This document shows positions 27,799-40,513 of a stretch of DNA of 64,000 bases, piece by piece. Below the pieces are notes generated by a model that saw only the letters and a program-made list of their open reading frames with translations, did not search any database and was not told the origin of the DNA. Within the stretch, counting starts at the first letter, position 1. Every line of letters begins with the position of its first letter. Both the position numbers and the translations under genes were made by a program. Source of the DNA: Sphingomonas qomolangmaensis (GTDB taxonomy: Bacteria > Pseudomonadota > Alphaproteobacteria > Sphingomonadales > Sphingomonadaceae). The stretch lies in the NCBI RefSeq assembly GCF_024496245.1, contig NZ_CP101740.1:558001-622000 (forward strand), in the 5' to 3' direction.

Positions 27799-29241
27799 TT
27801 ATAGCTTCCAATCCCAGCCTAGCGGGTCGCCGTCCATCACTTCGACCCCTGCTGCTGCCAACTCGTCGCGCAGCGCGTCCGATCGAGCAAAGTCCTTCGC
27901 GGCGCGCGCCTCACGGCGCTCGGCGAGCTTGGCTTCGATATCGACAGCATCAATCGTCGCGGTCGCCGGACGGACGCGCAGATCGGCACGGGTAAGCGCC
28001 GCCAACTCCAGCCCCAACGCCGCGTCGAACGCCTCGGCTGCCGCAAACCGATCGGCGGGCGACAGCGCCTTGTCGGCCAGCAATTCATCAAGCACCGGCA
28101 ACGCACGCGCGGTATTCAGGTCGTCCGACAGCGCCTCGTCGAAGCGCGAACGATACCCATCGGCGGACGTCCGCGAAGGCTTGTCGGGCGCCGCACGCAA
28201 CTTCTCGATGCTCTGCACCAACCGCTTCAACCTAGTCTGCGCGGCGATCGCGCCCTCCCAGGTGAACTCGAGCTCGCTGCGATAGTGCGCGCTCAGGCAC
28301 ATCAGCCGGTACGCCAGCGGGTGGATGCCTCGATCGACCAGCGTCTGCAGCGTCAGGAATTCACCCGCCGACTTCGACATCTTGCCCGCGCGATCGACCA
28401 GGAAATTATTGTGCATCCACATCCGCGCGCCGGTGAAGCCCGGCTCCGCATCGGTGCAGCCGCAGAACGCCTGGTTCTGCGCGATCTCGTTGGGGTGGTG
28501 GATCTCGCGATGGTCGATCCCGCCGGTGTGGATGTCGAACGGGTGACCAAGCTGCGCGTTGCTCATCACCGAGCATTCGAGGTGCCAGCCCGGCGCACCG
28601 CGGCCCCAGGGCGAATCCCATTCCATCTGCCGAGTTTCGCCCGCCGGGGTCTTGCGCCAGATCGCGAAGTCCTGCGGGTTGCGCTTGCCGCCGACCGGGT
28701 CGATCCGGCTCTCGCCCGCATCGGTGGTCTGCCGCGCCAGCCGGCCATACTCGGGCACGCTCGACACGTCGAAATAGAGTCCGCTGTCGAGCTCGTAGCA
28801 ATGCTGCGCCGCGATCCGCTGCGCAAAGGCGATCATCTGCGGGACATAGGCGGTCGCCACCGTCCATTGCGCGGGCGGGGTAATGTTGAGCCGCGCGACA
28901 TCGGCCTTGAACACCTGGGTATAATGCGCGGCGATCTCCCAGATCGATTTCTCCTGCGTGGCCGCCGCCTTCTCCATCTTGTCGTCGCCGGCATCGGCGT
29001 CTGAGGTCAAATGGCCGACATCGGTGATGTTGATGATGTGCTTGAGGCCATAGCCCTTCCAGCGCAGCACGCGCCCCAGCGTATCGGCGAACAGGAACGC
29101 GCGCATGTTGCCGATATGCTGGTAATTATAGACCGTCGGCCCGCAGGTGTAGACGCGCACGGGCCCGGCAGGGTCGATCGGCACGAAGGGTTCGATGCTG
29201 CGGGTGAGCGAATTATAGAGCTTCAAGGGGGCGGCGTTCAT
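27799..29241 (-). CDS. cysS: Cysteinyl-tRNA synthetase
   Basis: Class I synthetase of 480 aa charging tRNA-Cys. CGPTVYNYQHIGNMRAF contains the HIGH-type motif near residue 38 and the first zinc Cys; LECSVM and GGIDHREIHHPNEIAQ contribute the other zinc ligands; GKMSKSAGEF is the KMSKS loop near 275. The C-terminal helical domain (LAERREARAAKDFARSDAL, RDELAAAGVEVMDGD) is complete. The length is normal for alphaproteobacteria. Single gene on the minus strand; its stop lies next to the palindromic repeat at 27674-27798. Confidence 0.98.
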   Translation of the reverse strand: MNAAPLKLYNSLTRSIEPFVPIDPAGPVRVYTCGPTVYNYQHIGNMRAFLFADTLGRVLRWKGYGLKHIINITDVGHLTSDADAGDDKMEKAAATQEKSIWEIAAHYTQVFKADVARLNITPPAQWTVATAYVPQMIAFAQRIAAQHCYELDSGLYFDVSSVPEYGRLARQTTDAGESRIDPVGGKRNPQDFAIWRKTPAGETRQMEWDSPWGRGAPGWHLECSVMSNAQLGHPFDIHTGGIDHREIHHPNEIAQNQAFCGCTDAEPGFTGARMWMHNNFLVDRAGKMSKSAGEFLTLQTLVDRGIHPLAYRLMCLSAHYRSELEFTWEGAIAAQTRLKRLVQSIEKLRAAPDKPSRTSADGYRSRFDEALSDDLNTARALPVLDELLADKALSPADRFAAAEAFDAALGLELAALTRADLRVRPATATIDAVDIEAKLAERREARAAKDFARSDALRDELAAAGVEVMDGDPLGWDWKL

Positions 29242-29315
29242 GCCGCCCCGTCTAAAGCGCGTGGCCGCGAAGGCAAATGGGGTTTGCGCGCCCCGAGGAC
29301 GTCAAGCGGCAGGCA

Positions 29316-29636
29316 TCAGGCGGCGAGGCGCGCGGGCCGGCTTCCGTTCGACACACGGAAGATGCTGTCGCCCTGCACTTGACCAGTGCGGATTGGCAGC
29401 GCTGTTGCGCAAGTCGCGCATTCGGCGGTCACCCGTCCCACCAGCCATTGCGAGCCGCCACAGCCGGGACAGTGATTGATTTCCTGCAGCCGATAGCCGG
29501 GCTCGCCGGCGCGGACGGGGTGCTGAACGTGCATTACGATGAAGTCCTGATACTGGTTCGACCGCTTCAACCAAGGCGGTTCGCGCTTGGTTCCGCGTTC
29601 ACGCCAACGACGATCAAGAACGTTTCGTCGTGACAT
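29316..29636 (-). CDS. Small zinc-ribbon protein, unknown
   Basis: Protein of about 106 aa. It contains two Cys pairs, HCPGCGGSQW and AECATCATALPI, spaced as in a four-Cys zinc ribbon, with a basic N-terminus (MSRRNVLDRRWRERGTKRE) and conserved-looking QYQDFIVMHVQHPVRAGEPG between. The Cys pairs argue that the minus-strand frame is the coding one. The start is uncertain: the ATG at 29636 fits the basic opening, but no good ribosome site precedes it, and an internal ATG at MHVQHP is possible. Function unknown, perhaps nucleic-acid or protein binding. It lies between cysS and the first GH43 gene. Confidence 0.55.
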   Translation of the reverse strand: MSRRNVLDRRWRERGTKREPPWLKRSNQYQDFIVMHVQHPVRAGEPGYRLQEINHCPGCGGSQWLVGRVTAECATCATALPIRTGQVQGDSIFRVSNGSRPARLAA

Positions 29637-29658
29637 GCCGGCAACAGCCGCACGGAGG

Positions 29659-30717
29659 CTAGTCGCGCGGCGGCGGCACCGACACGCCGGCATCGGTCTG
29701 CACCACCGGCTTCATCAATCCGTTGGCGTCATATTGGAGGTGCTCGGCGGTCACCGCGCGGCGACCGATCGAGCCTTTTAGTTCGCCGATCGTCAGCGAT
29801 GCGTTGTGCGCGAACAGATACCAGTTGTTCTTGAATTCGGCGATTCCAGGATGGATCGTGAAGCTGGCTTTGCCCGATCCGGTCAGCTCGCCGCGATGCG
29901 TCCAGGGGCCGTCGAGCGAGGTCGCGGTCGAATAGGAAATCCGCTCGTCGCGATGCGTCTTTCGGTCGAGCGAGGCGTAGGTCAGGTAATAGAGGTCGCC
30001 GCGCTTGTGCAGCCATGGCCCTTCTTCAAAATGCGGCGGGGTGATCTCGCGGATCGGCCCGTCTATTTCGATCATGTTGGGCTTGAGCTTGGCGATATAG
30101 GCCTGGCGATTGCCCCAGGCGATCCAGGTGGTACCGTCGTCGTCGGTCAGCACCGTCGGATCGATATCCTCCCAGCTATGCGTCCCCTTGGGGGTCATCT
30201 CGTTGGTGATGAGCGCCGATCCCTTGGCGTCGACGAAGGGGCCGGTCGGCTTGTCCGCCACCGCCACCGCGATCGCCTTGCCCGGATGCGTGGCGTCGTG
30301 CTCGACCGTGGCAAAGAACCAGAATTTGCCGTTCTTCTCGATCGTCTGCGCGGCCCAGGCGTCCTGCTTGGCCCATTTGAAGTCCGACACCTTCATGATC
30401 GATCCGTGATCGCTCCAGGTCTTCATGTCGGTGGTCGAATAGACCAGCCAGTCGCGCATGTTGAACATCTGGTCGCGCTCGGCCTCGTCATGCCCGACAT
30501 ACAGATACAGCCGGTCGCCGACGACCAGCGGCGCGGGATCGGCGGTGAACTTGTCGCGGAACAACGGGTTCGATCCAGGGGCGGGTGCGGGCTTGCTCTG
30601 TGCCTGTGCCGCCGGCGCGTCGATCGCGGCGGCTAGCGTCACCGCGCCGCCTACGGCGAGCAGCGCGATCGCCGATGTGAGGGTGCGAAGAGGGAGGCGT
30701 TTGGCAGCGATCATCAT
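29659..30717 (-). CDS. Exported GH43 glycoside hydrolase (arabinosidase/xylosidase)
   Basis: Protein of 352 aa. A long signal sequence (MMIAAKRLPLRTLTSAIALL to AQAQS) precedes a five-blade beta-propeller. ADPAPLVVGDRLYLYVGH gives the base Asp, DIDPTVLTDDDGTTWIAWG the pKa-modulating Asp, and HFEEGPWLHKRGDLYYLTY the acid Glu. The family removes arabinose or xylose from plant xylan or arabinan, inverting configuration. Its ATG overlaps the TGA of the acetylesterase gene by 4 nt (ATGA), so both are translated from one message. Expected in the periplasm. Which of xylan or arabinan it prefers cannot be decided here. Confidence 0.9.
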   Translation of the reverse strand: MMIAAKRLPLRTLTSAIALLAVGGAVTLAAAIDAPAAQAQSKPAPAPGSNPLFRDKFTADPAPLVVGDRLYLYVGHDEAERDQMFNMRDWLVYSTTDMKTWSDHGSIMKVSDFKWAKQDAWAAQTIEKNGKFWFFATVEHDATHPGKAIAVAVADKPTGPFVDAKGSALITNEMTPKGTHSWEDIDPTVLTDDDGTTWIAWGNRQAYIAKLKPNMIEIDGPIREITPPHFEEGPWLHKRGDLYYLTYASLDRKTHRDERISYSTATSLDGPWTHRGELTGSGKASFTIHPGIAEFKNNWYLFAHNASLTIGELKGSIGRRAVTAEHLQYDANGLMKPVVQTDAGVSVPPPRD

Positions 30718-32669
30718 TCGGCTCCTACGGGCAATTCGAACGGTACGGCGGGCAGCGGGGCTTCGTCGAACAGGTTCACCACCGGCGCATCGGCCCAGGC
30801 ATAGCGGACGCGGTCGACCGCCTGGCCGTCGCCCTTGAGCCGGACGGTGCTGCCTTGCGCGCGCGCCTCGGCGAAGCGACAGCTGGTCGGACCGCACAGC
30901 TCGAAACCGATCGGCCCCGCCGCGCTCGACGCCGCAAGCTTGCCCTTCACGCCTTCGAAGGTGACGACGATATCGCCGGCGGCGCGGCGCGCATGCAGTG
31001 GCAGCGGGCCCGAGGGCGGCAGCTTCGCGCCATAAGCGAGCACCGATGCCGCCTGCGCCATGCGCTTGGCAAGGTCGTTCTTGTTCGCCGGGTGGATGTC
31101 GGTCGGCTCGCCGATATCGACCGCGGTGACGATCGCGGCGTGACCATCGGCGAGCGCGGCGCGGCGCTGTTCGTCGCGCACCACCGCCCAGCCGCTTTCC
31201 TGCGGCGCGGTCGGTGGCGCGCCGAAATTGGCGAGCCCGACGATGATAAAGGGAAGCTGCGGATCGCCGAACTGGCGCCGCCATCCGGCCATCAGCGCCG
31301 CCATCCGCGCGTCATAGCCGGGCATCCCGGCGTCCGACTCACCCTGATACCAGGCGGCGCCCTTCAGCGCGATCGGCCCGAGCGGCGCGATCATGCCGTT
31401 GTAGAGCGTCGAAACCCCGGCATGGCTTTCCCACGGCATCCGCGGCGCGCGTCCCAGATCGGCGGTCTCGACCGAATAGCGCCAGCCCTTGCCCAGCGGC
31501 ACCGGCGCGGCACCTGCCGGGGTGATGCGGATCGCTTCGGCGGGGCCGATCATCCCGCCGGTCTGCCAGCTGTCGCCGACCGACACGATCACCTCGTTGC
31601 TCCCCTGGCGCAGCACCGATGCGGGCACCGTGTAGCTGCGCGGGCTTCCCCAGCCGAAGGTCGATCCGACCGCGATGCCGTTGACCCACACCACGTCGAT
31701 CTCGTCCACCCCGCCCAATTCGATCAGCGCGTCGCCAGTGGGCGCGGCGGATAGGTCGAAGCGCTTGCGGAACCACACATGCCCGCCCGATTTGGCGGTC
31801 TGCGGATCGCCATAGTCCTGCCAGACGCCGATCTTGGGAACCGGCTTCCACTGGCGCTTGTCGGGCGCGGCCCAGGGTTCGGCGCCGACCGCGTCGCCGG
31901 TCTTGGCGCGCCACCATCCGCCCCATTGGTCGGCATATTGGCGGATCGCCGCGGTGCGGTCGCGTGCGTACAGCGCGAGCAGGTCGACGTCGGCGGCGGT
32001 GTCGGGCAGCTTGCGCGCATCGGCGGCGGCGATCCACGGGCGGATTCGCGTGCCGCCCCAGCTCGAATCGATAGCCCCCATCGGCACCTTTGCGTCTGCC
32101 TTCAGCGCCTTGACCATCAACAGGCAGGCGGCGGAGAAATCGGCTGCGCTTTCGGGGGTGGCCGCCTGCCACATCGGGCGTTCGGGCAGCGCTTCGTCGG
32201 CGGTAAGCCCGACGCGCTGCGCCATCGACAGCAGCCGGATGTCGGGATCGGCGGCGGCCTGGACCAGTCCTTCGCCGTTGAGCGCCGACTTCAGCGGATA
32301 TTCCATGTTCGACTGGCCAGAGCACAGCCAGACATCGCCGATCATCAGGTCGCTCGCGCTCGCGGTGCCGTCGGCGCCGGTGACGTCGAGCCGGAACGGG
32401 CCACCCGCCTTTCGCGGCGCCAGCTTGGCTTGCCACGCGCCATTGGCGGCGGCGCGCACGCGCAAGCTCTGGGTGCCGAGCTTCACCGTCAGCCGTTCGC
32501 CGGGCTTGGCGGTGCCCGTGACGACGATCGGCCGATCGCGTTGCAACACCGCATGATCGCCCATCGGCGTCGCGATCGTCGGCACCTGTGCCGACGCCCC
32601 GACTGCGGCGGCGCAAGACGCGGCGGCGAGCGCCCAATAGCAGCGGCGACGTACGGCGGATGGCGTCAT
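30714..32669 (-). CDS. Exported SGNH carbohydrate acetylesterase (sialate O-acetylesterase-like)
   Basis: Protein of 651 aa. Signal peptide to GASAQ near residue 27, then an Ig-like domain (DHAVLQRDRPIVVTGTAKPG). The SGNH core has block I with the Ser nucleophile in WLCSGQSNMEYPLKSAL, IDSSWGGTRIRPWI for the Gly block, AAWYQGESDAGMPGYDARM for the Asn/Glu block, and DIGEPTDIHPANK with the Asp-x-x-His pair. A beta-sandwich insert (FRKRFDLSAAPTGDALIELG) resembles the galactose-binding fold. In this setting it most likely deacetylates xylan or its oligomers, rather than sialic acid. First gene of a two-gene unit with the GH43 downstream. Confidence 0.88.
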   Translation of the reverse strand: MTPSAVRRRCYWALAAASCAAAVGASAQVPTIATPMGDHAVLQRDRPIVVTGTAKPGERLTVKLGTQSLRVRAAANGAWQAKLAPRKAGGPFRLDVTGADGTASASDLMIGDVWLCSGQSNMEYPLKSALNGEGLVQAAADPDIRLLSMAQRVGLTADEALPERPMWQAATPESAADFSAACLLMVKALKADAKVPMGAIDSSWGGTRIRPWIAAADARKLPDTAADVDLLALYARDRTAAIRQYADQWGGWWRAKTGDAVGAEPWAAPDKRQWKPVPKIGVWQDYGDPQTAKSGGHVWFRKRFDLSAAPTGDALIELGGVDEIDVVWVNGIAVGSTFGWGSPRSYTVPASVLRQGSNEVIVSVGDSWQTGGMIGPAEAIRITPAGAAPVPLGKGWRYSVETADLGRAPRMPWESHAGVSTLYNGMIAPLGPIALKGAAWYQGESDAGMPGYDARMAALMAGWRRQFGDPQLPFIIVGLANFGAPPTAPQESGWAVVRDEQRRAALADGHAAIVTAVDIGEPTDIHPANKNDLAKRMAQAASVLAYGAKLPPSGPLPLHARRAAGDIVVTFEGVKGKLAASSAAGPIGFELCGPTSCRFAEARAQGSTVRLKGDGQAVDRVRYAWADAPVVNLFDEAPLPAVPFELPVGAE

Positions 32670-32711
32670 GCTCTCACTCCCAAACCTGTTATTTTCGCGT
32701 GCTATGGCGAT

Positions 32712-32731
32712 GCCGGGTTGCCCCCGGCAAC
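32712..32731 (-). terminator. Short hairpin after the large GH43 gene
   Basis: GCCGGG..CCCGGC or, alternatively, GTTGCC/GGCAAC can pair here, 15 nt beyond the stop of the GH43 gene at 32746. There is no T run, so stop of transcription is only possible, not shown. It lies between that gene and the acetylesterase start at 32669. Confidence 0.35.
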
Positions 32732-32745
32732 GATAATCGTGGCAC

Positions 32746-34758
32746 TCAGCGCACCGAAAAGCGGCTGCGGTCCTTGTTGTCGGCGGTCGCGCCGGGGCTG
32801 TCGGCGCGCAGGCTGCCGTCGTCGGCGACGTGCAGATAGCGATTGGTCTCGAGCGACATCAGCAACGCGCCCCCGGTCAGCGCCTCCATCCACTGGAATT
32901 GCTGCGCCGCCCCGCCATCGGCGCGGCGCATCGTCACCGCGCCGTCCTCCGCCACCGTCAGCGCCTGGCCCCCGCGCAGCAGCGACACGCGGCCGAGCGG
33001 ATGCTGCTGCACGAGCAATGGTTGCGCGAGCATCGGCGATCCGGCTGCGCCGATCGGGATGAAGCGCACCTGCTTGCCATAGGGGATGGCCGGGCGGCTC
33101 TCGGCGCGCGGCTCGTTCACCGCGAAGTCGAGGAAATCGGCATGGCCGCCGGGCTTGCTGCCCTTGTTGTACGCGAACAGGCTGTAGCGGACGCCCTGGA
33201 AGGTCAGCAGCTGGTACGGCATCGTGATCGGCGTGCCGATATTGCTGAAGCGGCGGCCATCGGTCGACACCGCGAACTGCGCCTGGTCGGTCGCGAAATC
33301 GCCATCGGCGCGAAGCCACACGCGATCCGACGACATCTGCTGCCGCGCGATTTCGCCGCGCAGTTCGTCGGTTACGACGAGCGCGAGCCCAGCGCCGGTG
33401 CGCTCGATCGCGATCGACGCGTGCGGACGGTTGAGCAGCGCCAGCCCCGCAACGTCACCAGTGCGCAGACCGCTCGCGTCGATTTCGACCACCGCCGCCG
33501 ATTGCGGCCCCATCGCGCGCTGCGTCAGCGTGTTGCGCGCCTGCAGGAAGCCAGCGGCGGGGAGGGTGGTCAGCCGCAACGCCCCCGGCCGTGCCCGCAG
33601 CGACCAATTGGCGTCGACCGGCACGTGGTTCCATTGCCACACCGCGCCGAGCGCCGGCCCGTCGAAACGGTCGCCGCGCGCATAGGGCGCGCGGATCGGT
33701 TGGACGGGCAGCGCGGGCTTGACCCAGGTCCGCGGCGTCCGGCCGAGATTGCCCGGCAGCCCGAAATAGGGCCAGCCGTCCTTCCAGGTGATCGGCGACA
33801 GCCCGGTCAGCCGCCCGACCGAATTGCCCTCGAACATCGACCAGCCCCACCATTCGCCCGCAGGGGTCTGAATGATGCCGCCCTGGTGCAGCGCCAGCGC
33901 GCCGCGCGCGGTGCTCGGCGGCACCAGCGTGATCGGCTCCTTGTTGCCCGCCACGCGCCAGCCGTTGATCTGGCCGAAATCCTCGTCGATGCTGATCGCG
34001 CGATTGACCTCCCACGGGCCTGTCAAGGCATCGGCGCGCGCCGCGGGCATGCGGAACGGGCTCGCCCATTCGGCGCTGGTGATGAAGTAGCGGCCGGCGA
34101 ATTTGTAGAAATGCGAACCTTCGCCCATCCCCTCGCCCTTGCGGATGATGATCCGCTCGGTGCCGGGCACGATGTCGGTCAGCGTCGCGTCGAGCTGCGC
34201 CAGGTGAATGTCCTGATAGCCCCATACGACCCAGGTCTTGCCGTCGTCGTCGAACAGCACCGACATGTCGTGCAGGCTGCGCTTCATCGGCGTGCGCTTC
34301 CACGGGCCCCCCGGCGACGTCGCGCTGAAGATCTGGCTGTTCTGCCCGTTGATGTTGGTGAAGATGTAGAAGACGCCGTCGCGATAGCGGAAGCTCGGCG
34401 CCCAGATGCCGCGGCCATAGACGTTCTTGCCGCCCTCGAGCCGGAATTCGGGACCGAGGTCGAGCTTGTCCATCGCGTAGCCGACGAACTTCCAGTTCAC
34501 CAGGTCGCGCGAATGCAGGATCGGCAGCCCCGGCATCGCATGCATCGTGGTGCCGGTGAGGTAGAAATCGTCGCCGACGCGGATCATGTCGGGGTCGGAG
34601 AATTCGTCGAAGAACAGCGGATTGGTGAAGGTGCCGTTACCATTGTCGGCGGTCCAGGTCGCTGATTGGGCCAGCGCCTGTCCGCCGCCCGCATTCGCCG
34701 CGGCGATCGTCGCCGCCATGGCCAGCGCGAGCCCCAGCCCCAGACGTCGTCCTGCCAT
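32746..34758 (-). CDS. Exported GH43 enzyme with C-terminal beta-sandwich (beta-xylosidase type)
   Basis: Protein of 670 aa. Signal peptide through GGGQALAQS near 30. Catalytic propeller: FSDPDMIRVGDDFYLTGTT (base Asp), DMSVLFDDDGKTWVVWG (second Asp), EGSHFYKFAGRYFITSAEW (acid Glu), to about residue 330. A concanavalin-like sandwich follows (FDGPALGAVWQWNHVPVDAN, LLTFQGVRYSLFAYNKG), as in GH43 beta-xylosidases. An additional C-terminal ~120 residues (YLHVADDGSLRADSPGATAD) contain short repeats like an actin-crosslinking or fascin-type trefoil. GGGGAGGATGCG before the ATG at 34758 sets the start. It is divergent from the GH51 gene, sharing a 133-nt control region. Confidence 0.88.
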   Translation of the reverse strand: MAGRRLGLGLALAMAATIAAANAGGGQALAQSATWTADNGNGTFTNPLFFDEFSDPDMIRVGDDFYLTGTTMHAMPGLPILHSRDLVNWKFVGYAMDKLDLGPEFRLEGGKNVYGRGIWAPSFRYRDGVFYIFTNINGQNSQIFSATSPGGPWKRTPMKRSLHDMSVLFDDDGKTWVVWGYQDIHLAQLDATLTDIVPGTERIIIRKGEGMGEGSHFYKFAGRYFITSAEWASPFRMPAARADALTGPWEVNRAISIDEDFGQINGWRVAGNKEPITLVPPSTARGALALHQGGIIQTPAGEWWGWSMFEGNSVGRLTGLSPITWKDGWPYFGLPGNLGRTPRTWVKPALPVQPIRAPYARGDRFDGPALGAVWQWNHVPVDANWSLRARPGALRLTTLPAAGFLQARNTLTQRAMGPQSAAVVEIDASGLRTGDVAGLALLNRPHASIAIERTGAGLALVVTDELRGEIARQQMSSDRVWLRADGDFATDQAQFAVSTDGRRFSNIGTPITMPYQLLTFQGVRYSLFAYNKGSKPGGHADFLDFAVNEPRAESRPAIPYGKQVRFIPIGAAGSPMLAQPLLVQQHPLGRVSLLRGGQALTVAEDGAVTMRRADGGAAQQFQWMEALTGGALLMSLETNRYLHVADDGSLRADSPGATADNKDRSRFSVR

Positions 34759-34891
34759 CGCATCCTCCCCCGTTCGGTCGTTATGTCCGTCGTGCGACCG
34801 TTTGCACTTGCTTAACTCGGACAATATCGGTTTTCTAGGCGGAATGATGCAGCGCGCGCGCGCATCGCAGATAAACCAAGGGGAGAGAGAA
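34759..34891. promoter_or_regulatory. Divergent control region between GH43 and GH51 genes
   Basis: The two oppositely directed hydrolase genes share only these 133 nt, which must hold both promoters. The word GACAATATCGG (34820-34830) resembles GACAACATATCGG found at 43712-43724 before the epimerase/dehydratase operon. This may be part of a shared operator, but here only one half of the FadR-type consensus is kept. A CG-alternating run follows at 34853-34864. Confidence 0.35.
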
Positions 34892-36466
<1,575 letters not shown>

Positions 36467-36508
36467 AGGCCGCAGCTTCGGCGTCGCCATCCCGGCGGCG
36501 CCGACGTG

Positions 36509-36539
36509 GCACCGGCCCCGCGCTGAACGGGGCCGGTGC
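36509..36539. terminator. Bidirectional terminator-like hairpin between convergent genes
   Basis: GCACCGGCCCCG (36509-36520), a 7-nt loop and CGGGGCCGGTGC (36528-36539) form a perfect 12-bp stem. It lies between the converging GH51 and xylA genes, so it can end transcripts from both sides. No T run follows; Rho or the stem alone may do the stopping. Confidence 0.6.
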
Positions 36540-36545
36540 AGACGA

Positions 36546-37852
36546 TCACAGGAAGCGGTTGATCAAATTCTCGATCCGCTCCTGCTGGCCCGACACCTGG
36601 TGTGGGTTCAGGTCGCGCTCGACTGCCAGATCGGCGATGCCGGCGAGGTCGAGCCCGCCGATCGTGCTGCCGATATCGGCATCCCAGCCGGCATAACGCT
36701 CGGCCTTGATCGCATCGACGCGGCCGTCCTCAATGATTGCCGCTGCTGCCAGCAGGCTCTTGGCAACGACGTCGATGCCGCCGACATGGCCATAGAACAG
36801 ATCGGCAGGATCGATGCTCTGGCGACGAACCTTGGCGTCGAAGTTGAAGCCGCCATCGGTGAAGCCGCCCGCACGGATGATCTCGATCATCGCGAGCGTC
36901 AGCTCCTCGACCGAATTGGGGAACTGGTCGGTATCCCAGCCATTCTGCGGATCGCCGCGATTGGCGTCGATCGAACCGAAGATGCCGAGCGCCGCAGCGG
37001 TCGCGATCTCGTGCTCGAACGTGTGGCCCGACAGCGTGGCGTGGTTCGCCTCGATATTGACCTTCACTTCGTTCTCGAGGCCGTAGCGCTTCAGGAAGCC
37101 GTACACCGTCGCGGTGTCGAAGTCATACTGGTGCTTGGTCGGCTCGTGCGGCTTCGGTTCGATCAGGATCGTGCCCTTGAAGCCGATCTTGTGCTTGTGC
37201 TCGACCACCAGGCTCAGGAACCGCCCGAAATTGTCGAGCTCGCGCTTCAGGTCGGTGTTGAGCAGCGTCTCATAGCCTTCGCGACCGCCCCACAGCACAT
37301 AGTTCTGGCCGCCCAGGCGATGCGTCGCCTCGAGCGCGTCGCGCACCTGCAGCGCGCCGAAGGCATAGACTTCGGGGTTGGGGTTGGTCGCAGCACCGGC
37401 TGCGAAGCGCGGGTGGCTGAACAGGTTGGCGGTGCCCCACAGCAACTTGCGGCCCGACGATTCCTGCAGCTTTTCGAGATGATCGACCGCCTCGGCGAAA
37501 TAGCGGCGATGTTCGTTGACGTTCGCCGCATCGGCCATCACGTCGATGTCGTGGAAGCAATAATAGGGCACGTCGAGCTTCTGGAAGAAGTCGAACGCCA
37601 CTTCGCGCTTTTCGGCAGCTGCCGCGCTGTCGTTCGCGCCGCGATGCCAGGGGCGGTTGAACGTCCCGCCGCCGAACACGTCCGAACCCGGCCAGCAGAA
37701 GGTGTGCCAGAAGCAGGCGGAGAAGCGCAGATGGTCCTCCATCCGCTTGCCCAGCACGACCTTGTCCTTGTCGTAATAGCGATAGGCTAGTTCATTGGTC
37801 GATTCGGTACCTTCGTACTTGATCGTTGGAATGTCGGCGAAGAAGTCGGACA

Positions 37853-37856
<4 letters not shown>
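36546..37856 (-). CDS. xylA: Xylose isomerase
   Basis: Protein of 436 aa, the longer class II form of the enzyme. Converts D-xylose to D-xylulose with two divalent metals. [80 protein letters not shown] and [20 protein letters not shown] contain the catalytic His/Asp/Lys and the metal-binding Glu/Asp. The start at 37856 overlaps the xylB stop (ATGA), so it is the last gene of the GH43-xylB-xylA unit. Because of the overlap an alternative start three nt later makes the same protein minus one Met. Confidence 0.97.
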
Positions 37857-39313
<1,457 letters not shown>

Positions 39314-39319
39314 GCGCGA

Positions 39320-40453
39320 TCAGTCCTTGAACGGATTGATCGGGACGATCGTGCCGTCGGGGTTGAAGGTCATCTCGGTCATCTTCACCGACCGCAGGTA
39401 GTTCTTATTCGACAGCTGGGTGTCGTGGTAGAACAACCACCATTTATCCTCGAACTTCACGATCGAATGATGCGTGGTCCAGCCTTGCACCGGCTCCATG
39501 ATCCGCCCGGTGTAGGTGAACGGGCCATAGGGATTGTCACCCACCGCATAGGCCAGATAATGCGTGTCGCCGGTCGAGTACGTGAAGTAATATTTGCCCT
39601 CGCGCTTGAACATCCACGCCGCCTCGAAGAAGCGCCGCTCGTGATCGCCGCCAAGGATCGGCTTGCCTTCGGCATCGACGATCTGCACGTCGCGCGGCTT
39701 CTCGGCGAAGGTCTTCATGTCGGCCGACATCCGCGCGATCTTGGGCGCGAGCGCAGGCTTGTCGTCCTGCTTCAGGTCGGTGTCGCCGCCCTGCGCATTG
39801 TAGCTGCCGTTCGCCCAGCGCTGGAGCTGGCCACCCCAGATGCCCCCGAAGAACATGTAGCTCTCGTTGTCGTCGTCGGTGAATACCGCCGGATCGATCG
39901 AATAGGCGCCGGGGATCGGCATCGGCTCGGCGACAAACGGGCCGGTCGGCGACTTCGAGGTGGCGACGCCGATGCGGAAGACGTCGTCCTTGTCGCGCGC
40001 CGGCATGTACAGATAGTAAGTGCCGTTCTTGTACGCCGCGTCGGGTGCCCAGGTCTGCTTCGAGGCCCAGGGAATCTGCGATACGTCGATCGCGACCGGG
40101 TGGATCGTCACTTCGCCGCCCGGGCGGTCCATGCTCAGCACGCGATAATCTTTCATCGCATATTGGGTGCCCAGATCGTCATTCGGGATGCCCGCGTCGA
40201 TGTCGTGGCTCGGATAGACGTAGAGCTTGCCGTTGAAGACATGCGCCGACGGATCGGCGGTGAAGATCTCGCTCACCAAAGGCTGGTTGAGATAGCGCTT
40301 GCCCTCGGGGCTGCGTGCCTCGCCACCCGCTGCCGTGTTGCCGCCCGCTTCGTTGGCGACCGCCTCGTTCGAGGTCGCGGTCTGCGACGCGTTGCAGCCG
40401 CCGAGCAAAATGAGGGGAAGCAGCATTGCGCTGGCCTGGAGCCCGATTTTCAT
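39320..40453 (-). CDS. GH43 lipoprotein (arabinofuranosidase/xylosidase)
   Basis: Protein of 377 aa with lipobox LILLGGC near residues 15-20, so it should be anchored to a membrane by a lipid; a disordered Asn/Glu/Gly linker follows (TSNEAVANEAGGNTAAGG). The catalytic propeller has FTADPSAHVFNGKLYVYPSH (base Asp), GAYSIDPAVFTDDDNESYMF (Asp) and FFEAAWMFKREGKYYFTYS (acid Glu), with WAPDAAYKNGTYYLYMPARD between. First gene of the operon with xylB and xylA, which indicates that it releases xylose, or arabinose and xylose, for direct uptake. GAAGGC before the ATG serves as ribosome site. Confidence 0.92.
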   Translation of the reverse strand: MKIGLQASAMLLPLILLGGCNASQTATSNEAVANEAGGNTAAGGEARSPEGKRYLNQPLVSEIFTADPSAHVFNGKLYVYPSHDIDAGIPNDDLGTQYAMKDYRVLSMDRPGGEVTIHPVAIDVSQIPWASKQTWAPDAAYKNGTYYLYMPARDKDDVFRIGVATSKSPTGPFVAEPMPIPGAYSIDPAVFTDDDNESYMFFGGIWGGQLQRWANGSYNAQGGDTDLKQDDKPALAPKIARMSADMKTFAEKPRDVQIVDAEGKPILGGDHERRFFEAAWMFKREGKYYFTYSTGDTHYLAYAVGDNPYGPFTYTGRIMEPVQGWTTHHSIVKFEDKWWLFYHDTQLSNKNYLRSVKMTEMTFNPDGTIVPINPFKD

Positions 40454-40513
40454 GCCTTCGATCCTTTCCTATCGTCACGATCTTCTGCGAGATCGATGGT
40501 TCGTCAAAAATTA

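Noticed and set aside
32830..34665. 611-codon frame antisense to the large GH43 gene
   Set aside because: Arg/His-rich low-information product, while GH43 catalytic motifs are present on the minus strand.
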